DNA of 64,000 bases. Origin: Didymodactylos carnosus (Eukaryota; Rotifera; Eurotatoria; Philodinida; Philodinidae). The stretch is from contig CAJNOQ010000015.1 of the NCBI GenBank assembly GCA_905250885.1, positions 48,909 to 112,908 of the forward strand, given 5' to 3'. The notes under the pieces are model-generated. The model searched no databases, was not told the origin of the DNA, and worked only from the letters and a program-made list of their open reading frames with translations. The position numbers and the translations under genes are program-made. Below, in pieces: positions 50,901-61,263 of this stretch. Numbering within the stretch: the first letter of the stretch is position 1; each line of letters opens with the position of its first letter.

Positions 50901-52045
50901 AAGCTCCTCTATTAGAAGTCTATCTCGATAATCATAAGTCGGTTGTTGACAAAAACTTCAAGGAATGTTAACCATGTGGAAGATAACAAAATGGTTTTTG
51001 GATTCCATCTACCATTAATAGCTGTAAGAAGGCCTAAAAGAGGCGTATTTTTGATATTTTGTCTCAAAATTTTTTTGGCATCATTATCTCAATACTTTGT
51101 ATAAATCTCTTTCATAAAAACTAAATACTGGCGAAACCATAGCTCAAATCAAAACCCCAACTGTGTTATGCCATTACTACGAATTTTAGCTTGAATTTAA
51201 GACCAACGCAATCACCATAGCACTTAGTTTGTCTAGAACCAAATTATAACAAAATGTCTAATCTGGCAAAATTGCATTTCAGATTCTTATAATTTCATAG
51301 CTATGAGATTACCGATAGGTTTTTAGTGAAAAAAGAATGGTGTCCACTTTTATTAAAAACAACATATGAATAAAATCTAGACAAAATTGTGTCTTTTCAT
51401 ATCTAAATCGAAGTTTTTTTATCAATTATAACTTACGAAAATAGGTGTTTGAAAAGTGAACGCTTATTCTAAATCACCTGTTATAAGTTAGTCAGAGCCT
51501 TAACAGCTCGCTTATCATACAATAAACCATATACTTTTAATCAATTCATTGTCAATATATCTCACACTATCTGAAACAGAGGTGGACAAACCGAAATTTT
51601 TGAACGTCTCGTCTTGTCTTGTATCGGAAAAAGTTCTACAAGCTATTTTATTTCGTCTCGTGTAGAGAAAATTGCCGCTATTCCATCTTTGTCTATCTTG
51701 ATACTTCTTGCATCAAAAACACAAAAAAGAAATGAAAGTCCCGCCGCATTTCTGTAATCAAGTTTTGAGATGTCATTATTTTCAAATGATGTGTGTCAAG
51801 AAAGAACGAACTGCGTATCGTCTCATTTGGCCATAGTTTTTTCTAAGCTGTTTCGTTTTGCGGATGGTTTCGCCCACCTCTGATCTGAAATTATAATTAT
51901 ATGGCGATGCAATCTCCTCACATAAAAAGTCAAAAAGCTCAGCTTTCATAGTCTAAAGGTCATAAAACAAATTTTCAAAACGATATTTTCTTTTTTTTAG
52001 ACAATAAATACTTACTCTCTCATAGTTAAAATTTATCCCAGGCAT
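29968..52045 (-). CDS. CNOT6: CCR4-NOT deadenylase catalytic subunit (CNOT6/CCR4), 11 exons
   Basis: Exons 52045-52016, 50529-50040, 49963-49868, 49805-49695, 32358-32135, 32052-31898, 31807-31638, 31558-31322, 30809-30632, 30384-30269 and 30134-29968 keep one frame and give 657 aa. After a His/Gln/Asn-rich N-terminus come LRRs (LSPTLWTLTNLTVLYLNDNQ, LVTLDLSNNKLRGLPAEIG, LPYELGKLFRLQSLG), then an endonuclease/exonuclease/phosphatase domain: MNYNILCDKYATR, IIALQEIEMDQ (catalytic Glu), HIHWDPEFCDVKL, LCGDFNSLPDSG (Asp, Asn) and VPSDHFSLL (Asp, His). All expected catalytic residues are present. Known role: Mg-dependent 3'-5' poly(A) shortening in the cytoplasmic CCR4-NOT complex, with the LRR docking on CNOT7/8. 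The LRR and nuclease halves are separated by an intron of about 17.3 kb, against tens to hundreds of bases for most others. CNOT6L is an equivalent name. The first exon (MPGINFNYER) is placed by phase only and is the least certain. Confidence 0.9.
32661..35105 (-). CDS. Ser/Asn/Gln-rich exons, possible alternative N-terminus of CNOT6
   Basis: Two exons, 35105-34543 and 34178-32661, join in phase 2 (TTGAT|gtaagt to gttttag|TGATC). The first starts at an ATG (MCSIIEIKPRRVTVSCKQLF) and is rich in Ser, Asn, Tyr and His. The second has poly-Ser runs, an acidic/Gln part, and YPCEKCESKRKLTFRSP followed by a basic RRRIRQ stretch. One frame break occurs at a run of seven A (33551-33557 on the plus strand, read as T); skipping one base keeps an open frame to the end. 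The final donor (GAGT|gtaagtt) is then phase 1, the same phase as the LRR exon it would replace, and could splice to the CNOT6 nuclease exon at 32358. No family is recognised. It could instead be a separate gene nested in the intron, ending after GAGTGT with a short read-through tail. Confidence 0.55.
36535..37015. repeat. Poly-T rich low-complexity tract
   Basis: Long T runs broken by single G or C (TTTTTTTTGTTTTTTTTTG type near 36890-36935), with CTCTTTCTCTC pieces at 36548-36580. Confidence 0.8.
37880..38811. mobile_element. MITE with about 108-bp TIRs and TA target duplication
   Basis: Element at 37882-38809, 928 bp. Left tip ACGGGTGGGTCTGAATAAAT and the complement of the right tip are identical, and the arms stay nearly identical for about 108 bp (37882-37990 and 38700-38809), including the CGCTTAAGTGTACTTTGAAG region. 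TA lies outside both tips (37880-37881 and 38810-38811), which suggests the Tc1/mariner superfamily. No transposase frame is present. It sits inside the large CNOT6 intron. Confidence 0.85.
40667..40687. repeat. (TA)n microsatellite
   Basis: Pure TA run inside the large CNOT6 intron. Similar shorter AT-rich runs occur at about 41450-41492 and 48550-48568. Confidence 0.85.
46588..46674. repeat. Hairpin with about 38-bp arms
   Basis: GAGTCTCAAACTCGGTGACT at 46588 pairs with AGTCACCGAATTTGAGCTC ending at 46674, and GGAGACAG and CAAAGGA pair further in. The loop is about 10 bp. It may be a very short fold-back MITE. Confidence 0.7.
46868..46932. mobile_element. hAT-like terminal fragment
   Basis: In complement it starts CAGAGTTGCTAACTGGTCC and repeats GGACTTTTGTCC / GGACCA words. 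The end at about 7093 reads in complement CAGGGTTGCCAACTC and then AAAAGTCC, so both look like one family. Only one terminus was found at each place. Confidence 0.45.
49651..49677. repeat. (CA)n microsatellite
   Basis: About 13 CA units immediately downstream (in gene sense) of the CNOT6 exon 4 donor site. Confidence 0.9.
51569..51890. mobile_element. hAT-type MITE, 306 bp, perfect 8-bp TSD
   Basis: Element at 51577-51882 starts CAGAGGTGGACAAACCGAAA; the complement of its right end is CAGAGGTGGGCGAAACCAT. It is flanked by atctgaaa at 51569-51576 and 51883-51890. GTCTCG/GTCTTG words recur in the left part. It is inserted in the first intron of CNOT6 and has no coding capacity. Confidence 0.92.
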
Positions 52046-53618
52046 ATTAAAAATATATAAATGACAAAAACACAAAAATAAAAATGACTAGATCGAATAA
52101 GAAAAACCAAATCAATTTGGATGAACTAAAATAGAAAAAGAAACGTTTAACAATTGTTTTCAAAAAATGTATAAGTAGAATGTAAATAAATAATATAAAT
52201 GATTCTACATGATTATACCTAAATAAACATATAACTGTTGCCTACATGTTCTTGTACTTTGTAGCAAAAAAATAGATCAATACATAGCATGAAAGACCAA
52301 CAATTGTTAAGCCAGTTACACAGTTGATTTATCTGAAGAAGCTTTTTGAGCAGATTTTAAGAAGAAAGTTGAATTGACATGCAGTCTTTGACATCTAATT
52401 TTTTCACTTCTTATCATTGTAACAAATTATTAATATACCCACCTACTCTTATAGAGAGAAATATAATTCAAAATTGTTAACCGAATATCTTAGATACAAT
52501 TTAAGTTAATTATCAATAATTATAACTCGTTTTTGAAATAAAGAGAAATAATTATTACATTTTAACAAACAATAATTGAATAATCCATACTATTTTCAAT
52601 GATAGTTGTTAAAATTTAACACGATTAAAATACATTTAGTTGTTTAACAAAATTGAAGTTCTAGAAATTTTCTTTATATAATAAAACAATAAGATTTTTA
52701 TTTAATACAACTGGAAAATCTAAAATAGAGAAATAACACATACTATTATATGATTATTCTACCAAATGAAGAAGTTATCGTTTTACAAAGTAAATTCACA
52801 CTATATAAATGCATCTTTTGTTTATATATGTGTTTTTAATATTTATTATTCAAAAAACAAAAATAATAATAATAATAATAACAATAAAAGAACACAACAA
52901 TACTTTTTGTTTTTGTATAATAAAAATATACTGTTTTGAGAAAAGACACAAAAGTAAAAAGTAACAATTAAGTTTTCTTTCGTTATCATTATTATTTTGA
53001 GCAAGCATTTGAGCTTTTGTTGTTTTTTTTCGTTTTGACATGAATAAAGTTGGTTTATTGAGATGTCAGTAATTTTAAGTGGAATAGAAGAACAAATAAA
53101 ACAAAAAAATATGATCATCACAATGCTTTGTTTAAACGAAAAAAAGATCCCATAAAAAAAGTGAAGTGAAAAGATAGAGAAATAACAAGTCCTAGTGACT
53201 TGAACAATTGTTAGTATAATTTATATTATAAATGTTTGATAGTACCAGTAAACATCACAAAACAAAAATAAATTTAAAAAAACACAAAGAGTCTCGAATT
53301 TTAAACAAGTTTAAAGCTTGACTGACTTTTCAAAAATCTGATAATGAAATAAAAAAACACATTTTTCATACACATTTTTAATAGATGAAAAAAGAAAAAG
53401 ATGTCAAGTTTCATTGTTAATAGCTTGTGTAGATTATTTTTGCATATATTTTTTGATTGTTAAGCAACAAAAATCTTATATGGAAGAAAAACAAAACAAA
53501 TGAAAAGAAAAGATCAAATTGATTTTTGTATATATAATATAGACAAAAACAATTGTCAAGAACTGTTAGTGATCGAAAGAATTGTATACAAAACATTATT
53601 ACGTATATATAATATTTT

Positions 53619-54802
53619 CTAACCACTTAACATAATTGTGTTGTTGTTGTTATTGTTATCATCATTGCTGTTCCAAGGTAGCGACATCTAAATAAAAATA
53701 CAACAACAAAGTGAATACTATTATCGTCACTATGTACATTTAATCGTATCCAATTATTTCTACACTTGTCTCCTAGTCTATACGTATTTTATTTTTCGTA
53801 CATTTTTCTTTTCTATTTACTTTATATGTTACTTTGGGAAATGAGTTTAACTCTTTCCATTTTTCTCTTAGATAATTCATAATTTCACTTGTTCCATATG
53901 GTCGAGCAAATAAACTCAATACTTCATCACCTATCAATTGTAAATCACATATTACAATACAACAATAATATACACAATTTATAACGACATACCTAGTGGA
54001 TTATTTTTTAAACCTAATAGAGAAAAACCGTAAACATTGACTAGAATACAAGATTTAATCATTGTTCTTACCAATATCTTCAATATTTAATTTTCCAAGT
54101 TCGTACGGTAAATTTTTTAATTGATTATTTTCCAAATACAATCGTTTTAAATGTACCAAATCACCTTTTAATTATAGAATAAATAGGTTTTTTATGCATA
54201 AAAGATGATAAACAAAATGTCTACATACCGATCTGCGCTGGAAGACTACGTAATCTATTTTTTGATAAGTCCAAATGAATTAACTTTGTTAGATTTCCAA
54301 TTTCTACTTTGCGAGAAAAAAGAAATCATCAATTCAAACATCTCTACTTTAATAAACTCACCTGGTGGAAGTCGATTTAATTCATTATTATTCATAATAA
54401 GAAAGCGAATATTTGTCAAAGACCACAAAACAGGTGATAAGACCTTTACATGACCTAAAAGAAACATACGAATTTAAAACATTCTTAGATGAATGATCAA
54501 TGAACCATTCACAAATAAGCAGTCCTATTTTCCTCTTTCGTTGAATAATAAAAAATCTTTTTTCAGAAGCCAAATCTCCGATCTATTGTGGTCATTTTTC
54601 ATTCCAAATAAATACCTTTAATTTCTAGACCATCCAATGAATGATTTTTATGTAATAATTCATCATCATCGTCATCATCATTGAGAAAATGATCAATGTT
54701 ATTATTGTTATTACTATTATTTTCATCATCTCTACTATATACAATTGGTGGTAATGGTTCAAATAATAGATGTTCACTTGGATACTTTTCATCGTCCATC
54801 AT
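53619..54802 (-). CDS. Tandem LRR-only paralogue of the CNOT6 N-terminus, 7 exons
   Basis: Exons 54802-54616, 54454-54362, 54306-54229, 54164-54072, 54013-53993 (21 nt), 53930-53833 and 53687-53619 keep frame and give 212 aa. An acidic, Asn-rich leader (with seven Asp/Glu in a row) is followed by LRRs: HVKVLSPVLWSLTNIRFLI, LIHLDLSKNRLRSLPAQIG, LKRLYLENNQLKNLPYELGK, LKNNPLGDEVLSLFARPYGT. These align one-to-one with the CNOT6 LRRs just downstream, and two introns fall at the same places in the same phase (after the PAxIG repeat and after the PYELGK repeat). No nuclease domain follows. If made, it could compete for the CNOT7/8 docking surface (inference). The last exon is tentative: exon 6 ends in phase 0 and could instead splice into CNOT6 exon 2 at 50529. 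Confidence 0.75.
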
Positions 54803-56344
54803 TTGAAACGTTTAATAATTGATATCTTTTGATTGTTGTTGTATAATTGAAGAGTAGAAGATATATGAGAGAGAAAGATTAAGATAGAGATTTTAGAATA
54901 AAAGAAAAAAATGAATCATACTCAACGATATCATTTTTCTTTAAGATATCAACAAGTGAAAGTGAAATTCAGCTGTTTTTGGTATGATCTCTGGAAGAGA
55001 AAGATGTGAATATGTAGTCGGAGGAAAAAAGAAAAGCCGAAAGATCATCGGCCACACCAAAAACCGACTGATTTTCTCGGATCTCAAATAACAGAAAAAC
55101 ATGTATTATCTAGAGTCGTTTGCATTAGCACAACAGTTTTTCGCTCATATTGCTACAAATTGAAGTAGATCCCAAAAAAGCATATGCAACTCTGGCGGAT
55201 ATTTTGCGATTTCAATTTTCTAAAAAAATTAGCATAAAAAATATTTGTAAAAAAAAGCTCTTGTAACTAAAACCTTGACTAATCAAAATAGACAAAAAAA
55301 TAAATTATATTTTTGATGAAAGCACAAAAAATACTGTTCACTACATATCTTTTCTCTTTTGCAAATCATAACCTTTTTTCAATGATAATAAAAGTGAGGT
55401 TCATTAACTACGATCTAGAAATAGAATAATAATCGATTGAGTTGGATGTATCAGGAAAGAAGACATCCGTTTTGTATATCTGCAATACGTATAAAACAAG
55501 ATTAAAGTCAAAAATCAATCATAATTCAACATTAAAACAATACATTATCAGTTCACCGGACCAAGTTACACACGTTTATATAATATACTATATACACACG
55601 TTTATAAGAAAATGCTATGCATTGCCTTGAGGCGAATGTTACAGATATATCAGAGCTTTTAAAAAATCTATCATATTTAAAGAGAACAAAAAAGGCTAAA
55701 AGATTACAAATAAAAATATTTAGTAAATTCTATAACCGCTTTATAGTTACTAGAGACTCAGACAGAATTCATTTCTGAAAGAATCAAAACATACCACGAC
55801 CGGTTACTTTTCTCAAGGGGTCTCGTCAGGTGGTTTCTAGCAACTGAACCACAAAGCGGTTGTAAAATTAACTAAATATAATTATTCAAGTCGAGTTTCA
55901 CATTTATATGTGACAAATAAAAATGTTTAGATCCGCGATAAAAAATAAATAAAAGGAATTTATATAGTTTTTACCATAACATAACGATAGTCCGCAGTAG
56001 AGTTCTTCATGATAAAAGCATATCCATGAAAACAAAGTGTACAGTATCCTCTAAAAAATGAATGTTCACTCTCTCTTACACTTTGCGAAAAATAATGAAG
56101 TATATTCTGTACACTTTCGAAGTTCAGATTTATATTTTACTTTCAATACGTCAATCTCCAAAAAAATAAAGAACCACTGCATGTGTTATATCTTCTATTT
56201 TAGAGAATAAGTGGCATGATTTCTGAACTCGTAAAGTGGCGGTTTCACTACTGGAGTCAAAATCAGGGATGACTCAAGTTTCATGGATCTACCACTTATG
56301 TATCTCATTAACAGTATGTAGGAATCAAAAAAAAAGGAAAACAG
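54803..56344. other. Intergenic, nothing recognised
   Basis: Upstream of the LRR-only gene. AT-rich with no supported gene or repeat border. Confidence 0.45.
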
Positions 56345-56500
56345 ATTTAGAATAGAGATCATCGAAGGGCAACTTTTTTCGACCTGCCTTGTCAGGAAAT
56401 TACTCATAAAATATTTTTGGCCTCGAATGGCTGGGCAGGACGCTCTGCAGTGCAAAAGAAAGTTTTTCCCTGTTGTCCTGCGATGATCTCTGATTTGGAA
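56345..56500. mobile_element. hAT-type MITE, 140 bp, near-perfect 8-bp TSD
   Basis: Element at 56353-56492. Left tip TAGAGATCATCGAAGGGCAA; complement of right tip CAGAGATCATCGCAGGACAA. Flanks atttagaa (56345-56352) and atttggaa (56493-56500) differ at one base. Non-coding. Confidence 0.85.
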
Positions 56501-56987
56501 ATTTCAATTTATGTCAGTACTTCTCATTCAATGTTTTTCCTAACCACTGCATGTAACAGAAGACTTTTTTCATCGGTCTACGTTTTTCGTTATATTTATT
56601 CCGTCACACTTAGGTATGATACTGTACTTCCATACCACCGAAATAGGTTATGTTTTTTTTCACTGTAAACTAAATAACTTACTGAACTGACGTTGATTGG
56701 TTAGTCAATCACAAATCTTTTGTCGAAAATACGTATATAATGAGGCAAAAAGAATGGAAAAATGGGACAAATGAAAAACAGGGCGGTCATCTTGCTTGTT
56801 GCCAAGAGTGTTGTGTAGTATAGTATAGTATGTAGTGAAGTGAAAGATTTAGAACTTGTTTCGATCTCATCTCCAAAACTTTTGCGAATGGAAATTGAAG
56901 TCTGCGAGCTTGTTTGGAGCTTAGCGGATCGATCCAATTTTCTAGAATATATTTTCTGATTTTACTAAGCACATAAGAATGATATGT

Positions 56988-57093
56988 GTGTGTAACAGAG
57001 CTCCGTATGGACTCAAATTTTTGAGTCCAGTCCAGTCCATGAAATCCAAAAAATCTGAGTCCAGTCCAGTCCATACGGAGCTCTGGTGTGTAA
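56988..57093. mobile_element. 90-bp hAT-type MITE, perfect 8-bp TSD
   Basis: Element at 56996-57085 begins CAGAGCTCCGTATGGACT and ends with its exact complement. Flanks gtgtgtaa at 56988-56995 and 57086-57093 are identical. Nearly the whole interior consists of AGTCC/GGACT words around a short ATGAAATCC centre. This is an extremely small element of its class. Confidence 0.93.
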
Positions 57094-60000
57094 TAGTGAC
57101 GAAAATTGATTTTTATTTGATTTATCTTTTGTGAGTAAGTATCTTCTTCACATCTCAAAGAACTTGAATGAATTCTTCAACTAGATCTCTATTTGTAAGT
57201 AAAAATAGTTTCATTATTAGCATTCCAATGTCTTAGGATAACTATCAAAAATTGTATTCTAATGTAATTGTTAATAAATTTGAACTACAATCATTTACTT
57301 CTTTCCATGTTGGGCGTCATTACGTATGCAAAAAATGACTAAACGAATTGAATACAGAAATGTCGAAAGTGTTATTCGATGTGGCCCTATTATGAGGGAA
57401 AGATAGTCGGCTGTTAGTATTTTACTATGCTTATGACCATGCATATCATCTCTTTCTCTACTATTCTCAACATATTGCAATCATCGGGTGAGAAATCTTT
57501 CAGGCCACAATGAATCTGGTTAAAGAATACATGATCAACTTACTATCATGCCCTTGTTTCAAACATTTATCGTTACCGCAGTGGTGAGCAATCGGTATGC
57601 TAAGTCATATTAGAACATATGCTGAAAGAATATGCGGGAACGATGGAAAGTCGACTGAGTGGAACGGTAGATAGATGAAATGACCCAGATAGGTTGACTT
57701 TTTTCATCGTATTAAGCACTGTAGCATATATTTCGAATCACTCGAGAGTTATCAAAGGTCCATGACCTGTAATATCGATGACTGAGACCAGAATAGAAAG
57801 AGATAGGGAAACAAAAAACTAAAATAAATAAAACTAAAAATAATAACAGAAGTAAACAAAAGAATTTGGAAGAAGATTTGGAGCCTAGGAACATAGACTG
57901 AGGAAGAGAAGAGTGAGAAGAAGACAGTTTTTTTATAGAGCTCCAAAACTTGCGAGGATCCGAAAATAAAGAAGAGAGTGAGCGAAGATAAGAAGATTTT
58001 TCACGATGGTAGATAAAGAGAACAAGATTCCTTGCTTTACGAAATTCAGCAAGATTAGGAGTGTAACGACGTTTTAGTTTCCGAAAACATTGGTTACGAG
58101 TATAACAGAGTTTGACATTATTGCCATTACTTTTGCACCATATGTTATAGCCTGTTCACGGTTAAAAAAAAAAGCGTCCATAAGTTAACGCTTTTTAGTG
58201 GGCGGTTTTTTCGTCACATGTTGGTATGCTTTTTTGCTAGACAGTCTTTTTTCTGGACGTGTTTTATCGTATGTTTTTTTTGTCAGATGGAAAAAAAAAA
58301 TTTGAAGAGATTTCCAAATAATATTTTACTCAGTTTTGAACGTACTGTACTTTGCAAGCACGCCTGATCTGCTGGACCAACTCACTATCGCAGGAAATCA
58401 GTCGTTTCTGAGATAAGTTAGTGCAGTGAAACGAGTCATCTATGCAGTATGAACTGAAATACTATTCTTGGACGAATTTTTGTGAACGAATTTTTGTCGA
58501 CGCTTGTTTTTTACCGTGTCGCCATATACACATTTTTCAGCGTAACAGTTTATAAGTTTTAAGAGTTTCCCTTTTAAAGCCAAGGAAAAAAATCGACTTC
58601 ACTATTGAAAAAGGGCTCGAAAAACACATTTTATTTTCACATATACGAGAGATTTCAAAATTTTATTCAAAAAGAAGCTTGAAAATCTCAAAAATCAATC
58701 TCGCGCAGGGCAAATCAAGGAATTTTTTGTTGCTCTGCCCTGTTGCAGGGCAGGGCAACAAAAATATATCGCCCTGCTCGCCAGGACAACAGAGCAGCCC
58801 TATCCTGCGATGGTCACTGATCGGAATATAGAATTAAAAATTTGGCTTTTTAAATGATGCCAGAAAAATTCTTGATATTTTGAAAAATGATTGACTTTAG
58901 TGCGAGAAACGTTAAACAGAAAAAATGTATAGGATCCGATTGTTTATAAGTTCAAGTCATTAAAGCACCAAGCTACTTTATTTTTCAGTGAAAGAAGAAT
59001 TTCTGATAGAAAAAAGCAATAAAAGTCACTTTTCTCATTACCCATACGATATTTTTAAATAAAAAGATTTTTACTAGAAATGTATGTTAATATGTGCTAT
59101 CTGTAGTAAACGAATCTCTTCTGAAAACTTGTCCCTTCAAGAAGAAAATTAAGAGCTGTCTTATCTGTGGTGCCCACTGAATAACAGCTTGAAAAGGCAT
59201 TAGAAGAAGTTATAGGAAAAACTCTCGGCTTTTACGATATCACTCCCAAATGTTTTTAAAAAATTATTAGGACCGCTTCTCTAAAACTAGTTCCGAAGAT
59301 TTCCTGAAGTGCCAAATGAGCTTTTAAATTTATTTTTGATTAACTGAGGAACATAGAACAGCTGATTCGTTTTCGAGAAGAGATACCACTCCACTCCACT
59401 CCGATGATTTGGTTTTCATGTCAAAAACTGTGAAGAATCGCCGCCGCTACTGAGGAAATAGAAAAAGTATACAAGGGACAGCCAATCCAAAAATGCAGCT
59501 AAACGTTTTTCTGATTTATTTTCGTATATTTAATTAATGCTAATCGAGTTACTAAATTTAATAAAAAGTAATTTTTATTTTGTAAAAGCCATTTTTTTGT
59601 GAAAAAAACGGAAAAAACTGGAATTTAAAAATTAAGACAGGTGTCGACGTTTTTCACCAAGAGTTTTGTTTAAAAGTTTCGTGCTCTGAAAAACTAAATT
59701 TAATATCATTCACTTCGTTTTTGTATCTAATTCTAATCTCGATATAGATTCTACAGAAAAATGAAATCTACTGCGGATCAGCGGAAAAATATGAATGCTC
59801 TTTCTAATTGCTCAGTCTTAAATTCAACAAAATTATTTTTCAAGGTAAAGAAGCAGTTGAAAATGAAAGAGTCAGTCGCTCTTTCCACTGCATCAGAATA
59901 GAATATTTTTGGTGCTTTCCAAAAGTACTCACTTAAAAACTTCATTTATGCTCTAAGTATTTCGCGCAGCTTGGCGTAATTCTAACTTGCAACACTTTTC

Positions 60001-60172
60001 TAAAAAGCTCAAATTCTGTCAAAAAAAGCATTATTTGTTATTTTTCTAAAAAGTGGCATGTGAAACTTTCCATACTGGATAAGCTTTTGTCTTTGTTTTC
60101 ATCTTTTTTGTTTCAGTTCAGCACGTAATCCCTTAGAAAAATGCCAAACTCAATTATTACTGCGTTACCCTA
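57094..60172. other. Gene-free interval, 3 kb
   Basis: No gene supported. Near 58149 CCTGTTCACGGTTAAA and near 58552 CTGTTACGCTG in complement look faintly like paired element tips with TA outside, but the match is too weak to call. Confidence 0.4.
58706..58776. mobile_element. GGGCAGG-word micro-hairpin, hAT-like
   Basis: 71 bp from CAGGGCAAATC to ATCGCCCTG. The halves fold on each other, with GTTGCTCTGCCCTG facing CAGGGCAGGGCAAC. Style matches the 90-bp element at 56996, but no exact 8-bp duplication was found. Confidence 0.45.
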
Positions 60173-60220
60173 ATTATGTTTAATGTATACATTAAACATA
60201 ATCTAGACTATAGTCTAGAT
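60173..60220. repeat. Two abutting perfect palindromes
   Basis: 60173-60202 is a perfect 30-bp palindrome (ATTATGTTTAATGTA plus its complement). 60201-60220 is a perfect 20-bp palindrome (ATCTAGACTA plus its complement). They overlap by two bases and lie 10 bp from the fold-back element. Confidence 0.9.
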
Positions 60221-60230
60221 ACGTGCTGTG

Positions 60231-60630
60231 CGCACTGTCCCGGAAAAGCACACTTAAATTGTGCCAATGGCATGGAAAAAGTGTGTCAAAGTATACTTTT
60301 TATGTGCTGCTAGCATGCTTTTACCGTGCCACTGACACATTTCTAGTGTGCTTTCGGCACACTGCGGTAGCATTTTTGGACGCTTTTTGTGTGCCACTTC
60401 TAAAAGCGCACTTAAAGTGTGCCGATGACGCACTTGAAGTGTGCCGATGATACACTTTTAGAAGTGGCACACAAAAAGCGTCCAAAAATGCTATTGCAGT
60501 GTGCCGAAAGCACACTACACTAGAAATGTGTCAGTGGCACGGTAAAAGCATGCTAGCAGCACATAAAAAGCATACTTTGGCACAATTTAAGTGTGCTTTT
60601 TCTAAAAGTATGCTTTTCCGGGACAGTGCG
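60231..60630. mobile_element. 400-bp fold-back element, GTGCC-word rich
   Basis: Nearly the whole element is one hairpin. The outer 20 bases CGCACTGTCCCGGAAAAGCA match the complement of the right end exactly. The arms of about 190 bp share TGCTAGCATGCTTTTACCGT, TGTGTGCCACTTCTAAAAG and GTCCAAAAATGC. GTGCC/GGCAC words recur throughout, giving mirror-image open frames that are artefacts of the symmetry. Flanks do not give a clear target duplication. Confidence 0.85.
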
Positions 60631-61263
60631 GCTGAAAGTGAGATTCATCTCTTCATAGTGTAGGGCGATAGTTGGCGCATAAAGAACGCGATCCTTTTTT
60701 GGGAAGTATAAAACAACCAATCAGAACAAGCCTAAAATGCTTATGCAGATGAAATAAAAAATTATTAACCTAAAGTTTATTCATATGAAAGAAAGTTTCC
60801 AAGGCAAACGGAAACCTTCACTATGCTTCCTTAGATAACTGCAATTATATTCTATCACGATTGGGTCTTCGTGGGTCCAACCGTGCGCTTAGTTTCGCAC
60901 TTTGGAGTTTGTTTTGTTTAGTTATATTAATTAATTAATTTATTTACTTATTATTTTCTTTTCACAGATTTTCCGTTGATGTTATTGTTCCTACTTACCT
61001 GAATAATGAATTCAGAGGTCTCCCCATATAACTTTCTTATCCTTGATGCATGATGTAGTTCTTTTCTACTATTTTGTAGTCTGTGCACTAAGTTACATAC
61101 CTATCGTCTTTAGTAGTCGAACGTATACTAGTCACTCAATCTGAAGATACATGTATGACGGCGCTTTCTTGAGTTCGTTAAAAAAATTTTATCAAATGAT
61201 TTTTGAGTTTTTCTATGTTTATAGATGAAAAGTTTCATTCGGATATCGTAAGATAACTTTGTT
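60631..61263. other. Upstream region of the six-exon gene
   Basis: AT-rich, with no recognised element. It probably contains the promoter of the downstream gene. Confidence 0.4.

Noticed and set aside
58149-58552. Possible Tc1/mariner-type MITE
   Set aside because: Tips CCTGTTCACGG and CTGTTACGCTG pair too poorly and the arms do not extend.
60223-60515. Two cysteine-containing small proteins on opposite strands
   Set aside because: They are mirror images caused by the fold-back symmetry of the 400-bp element.
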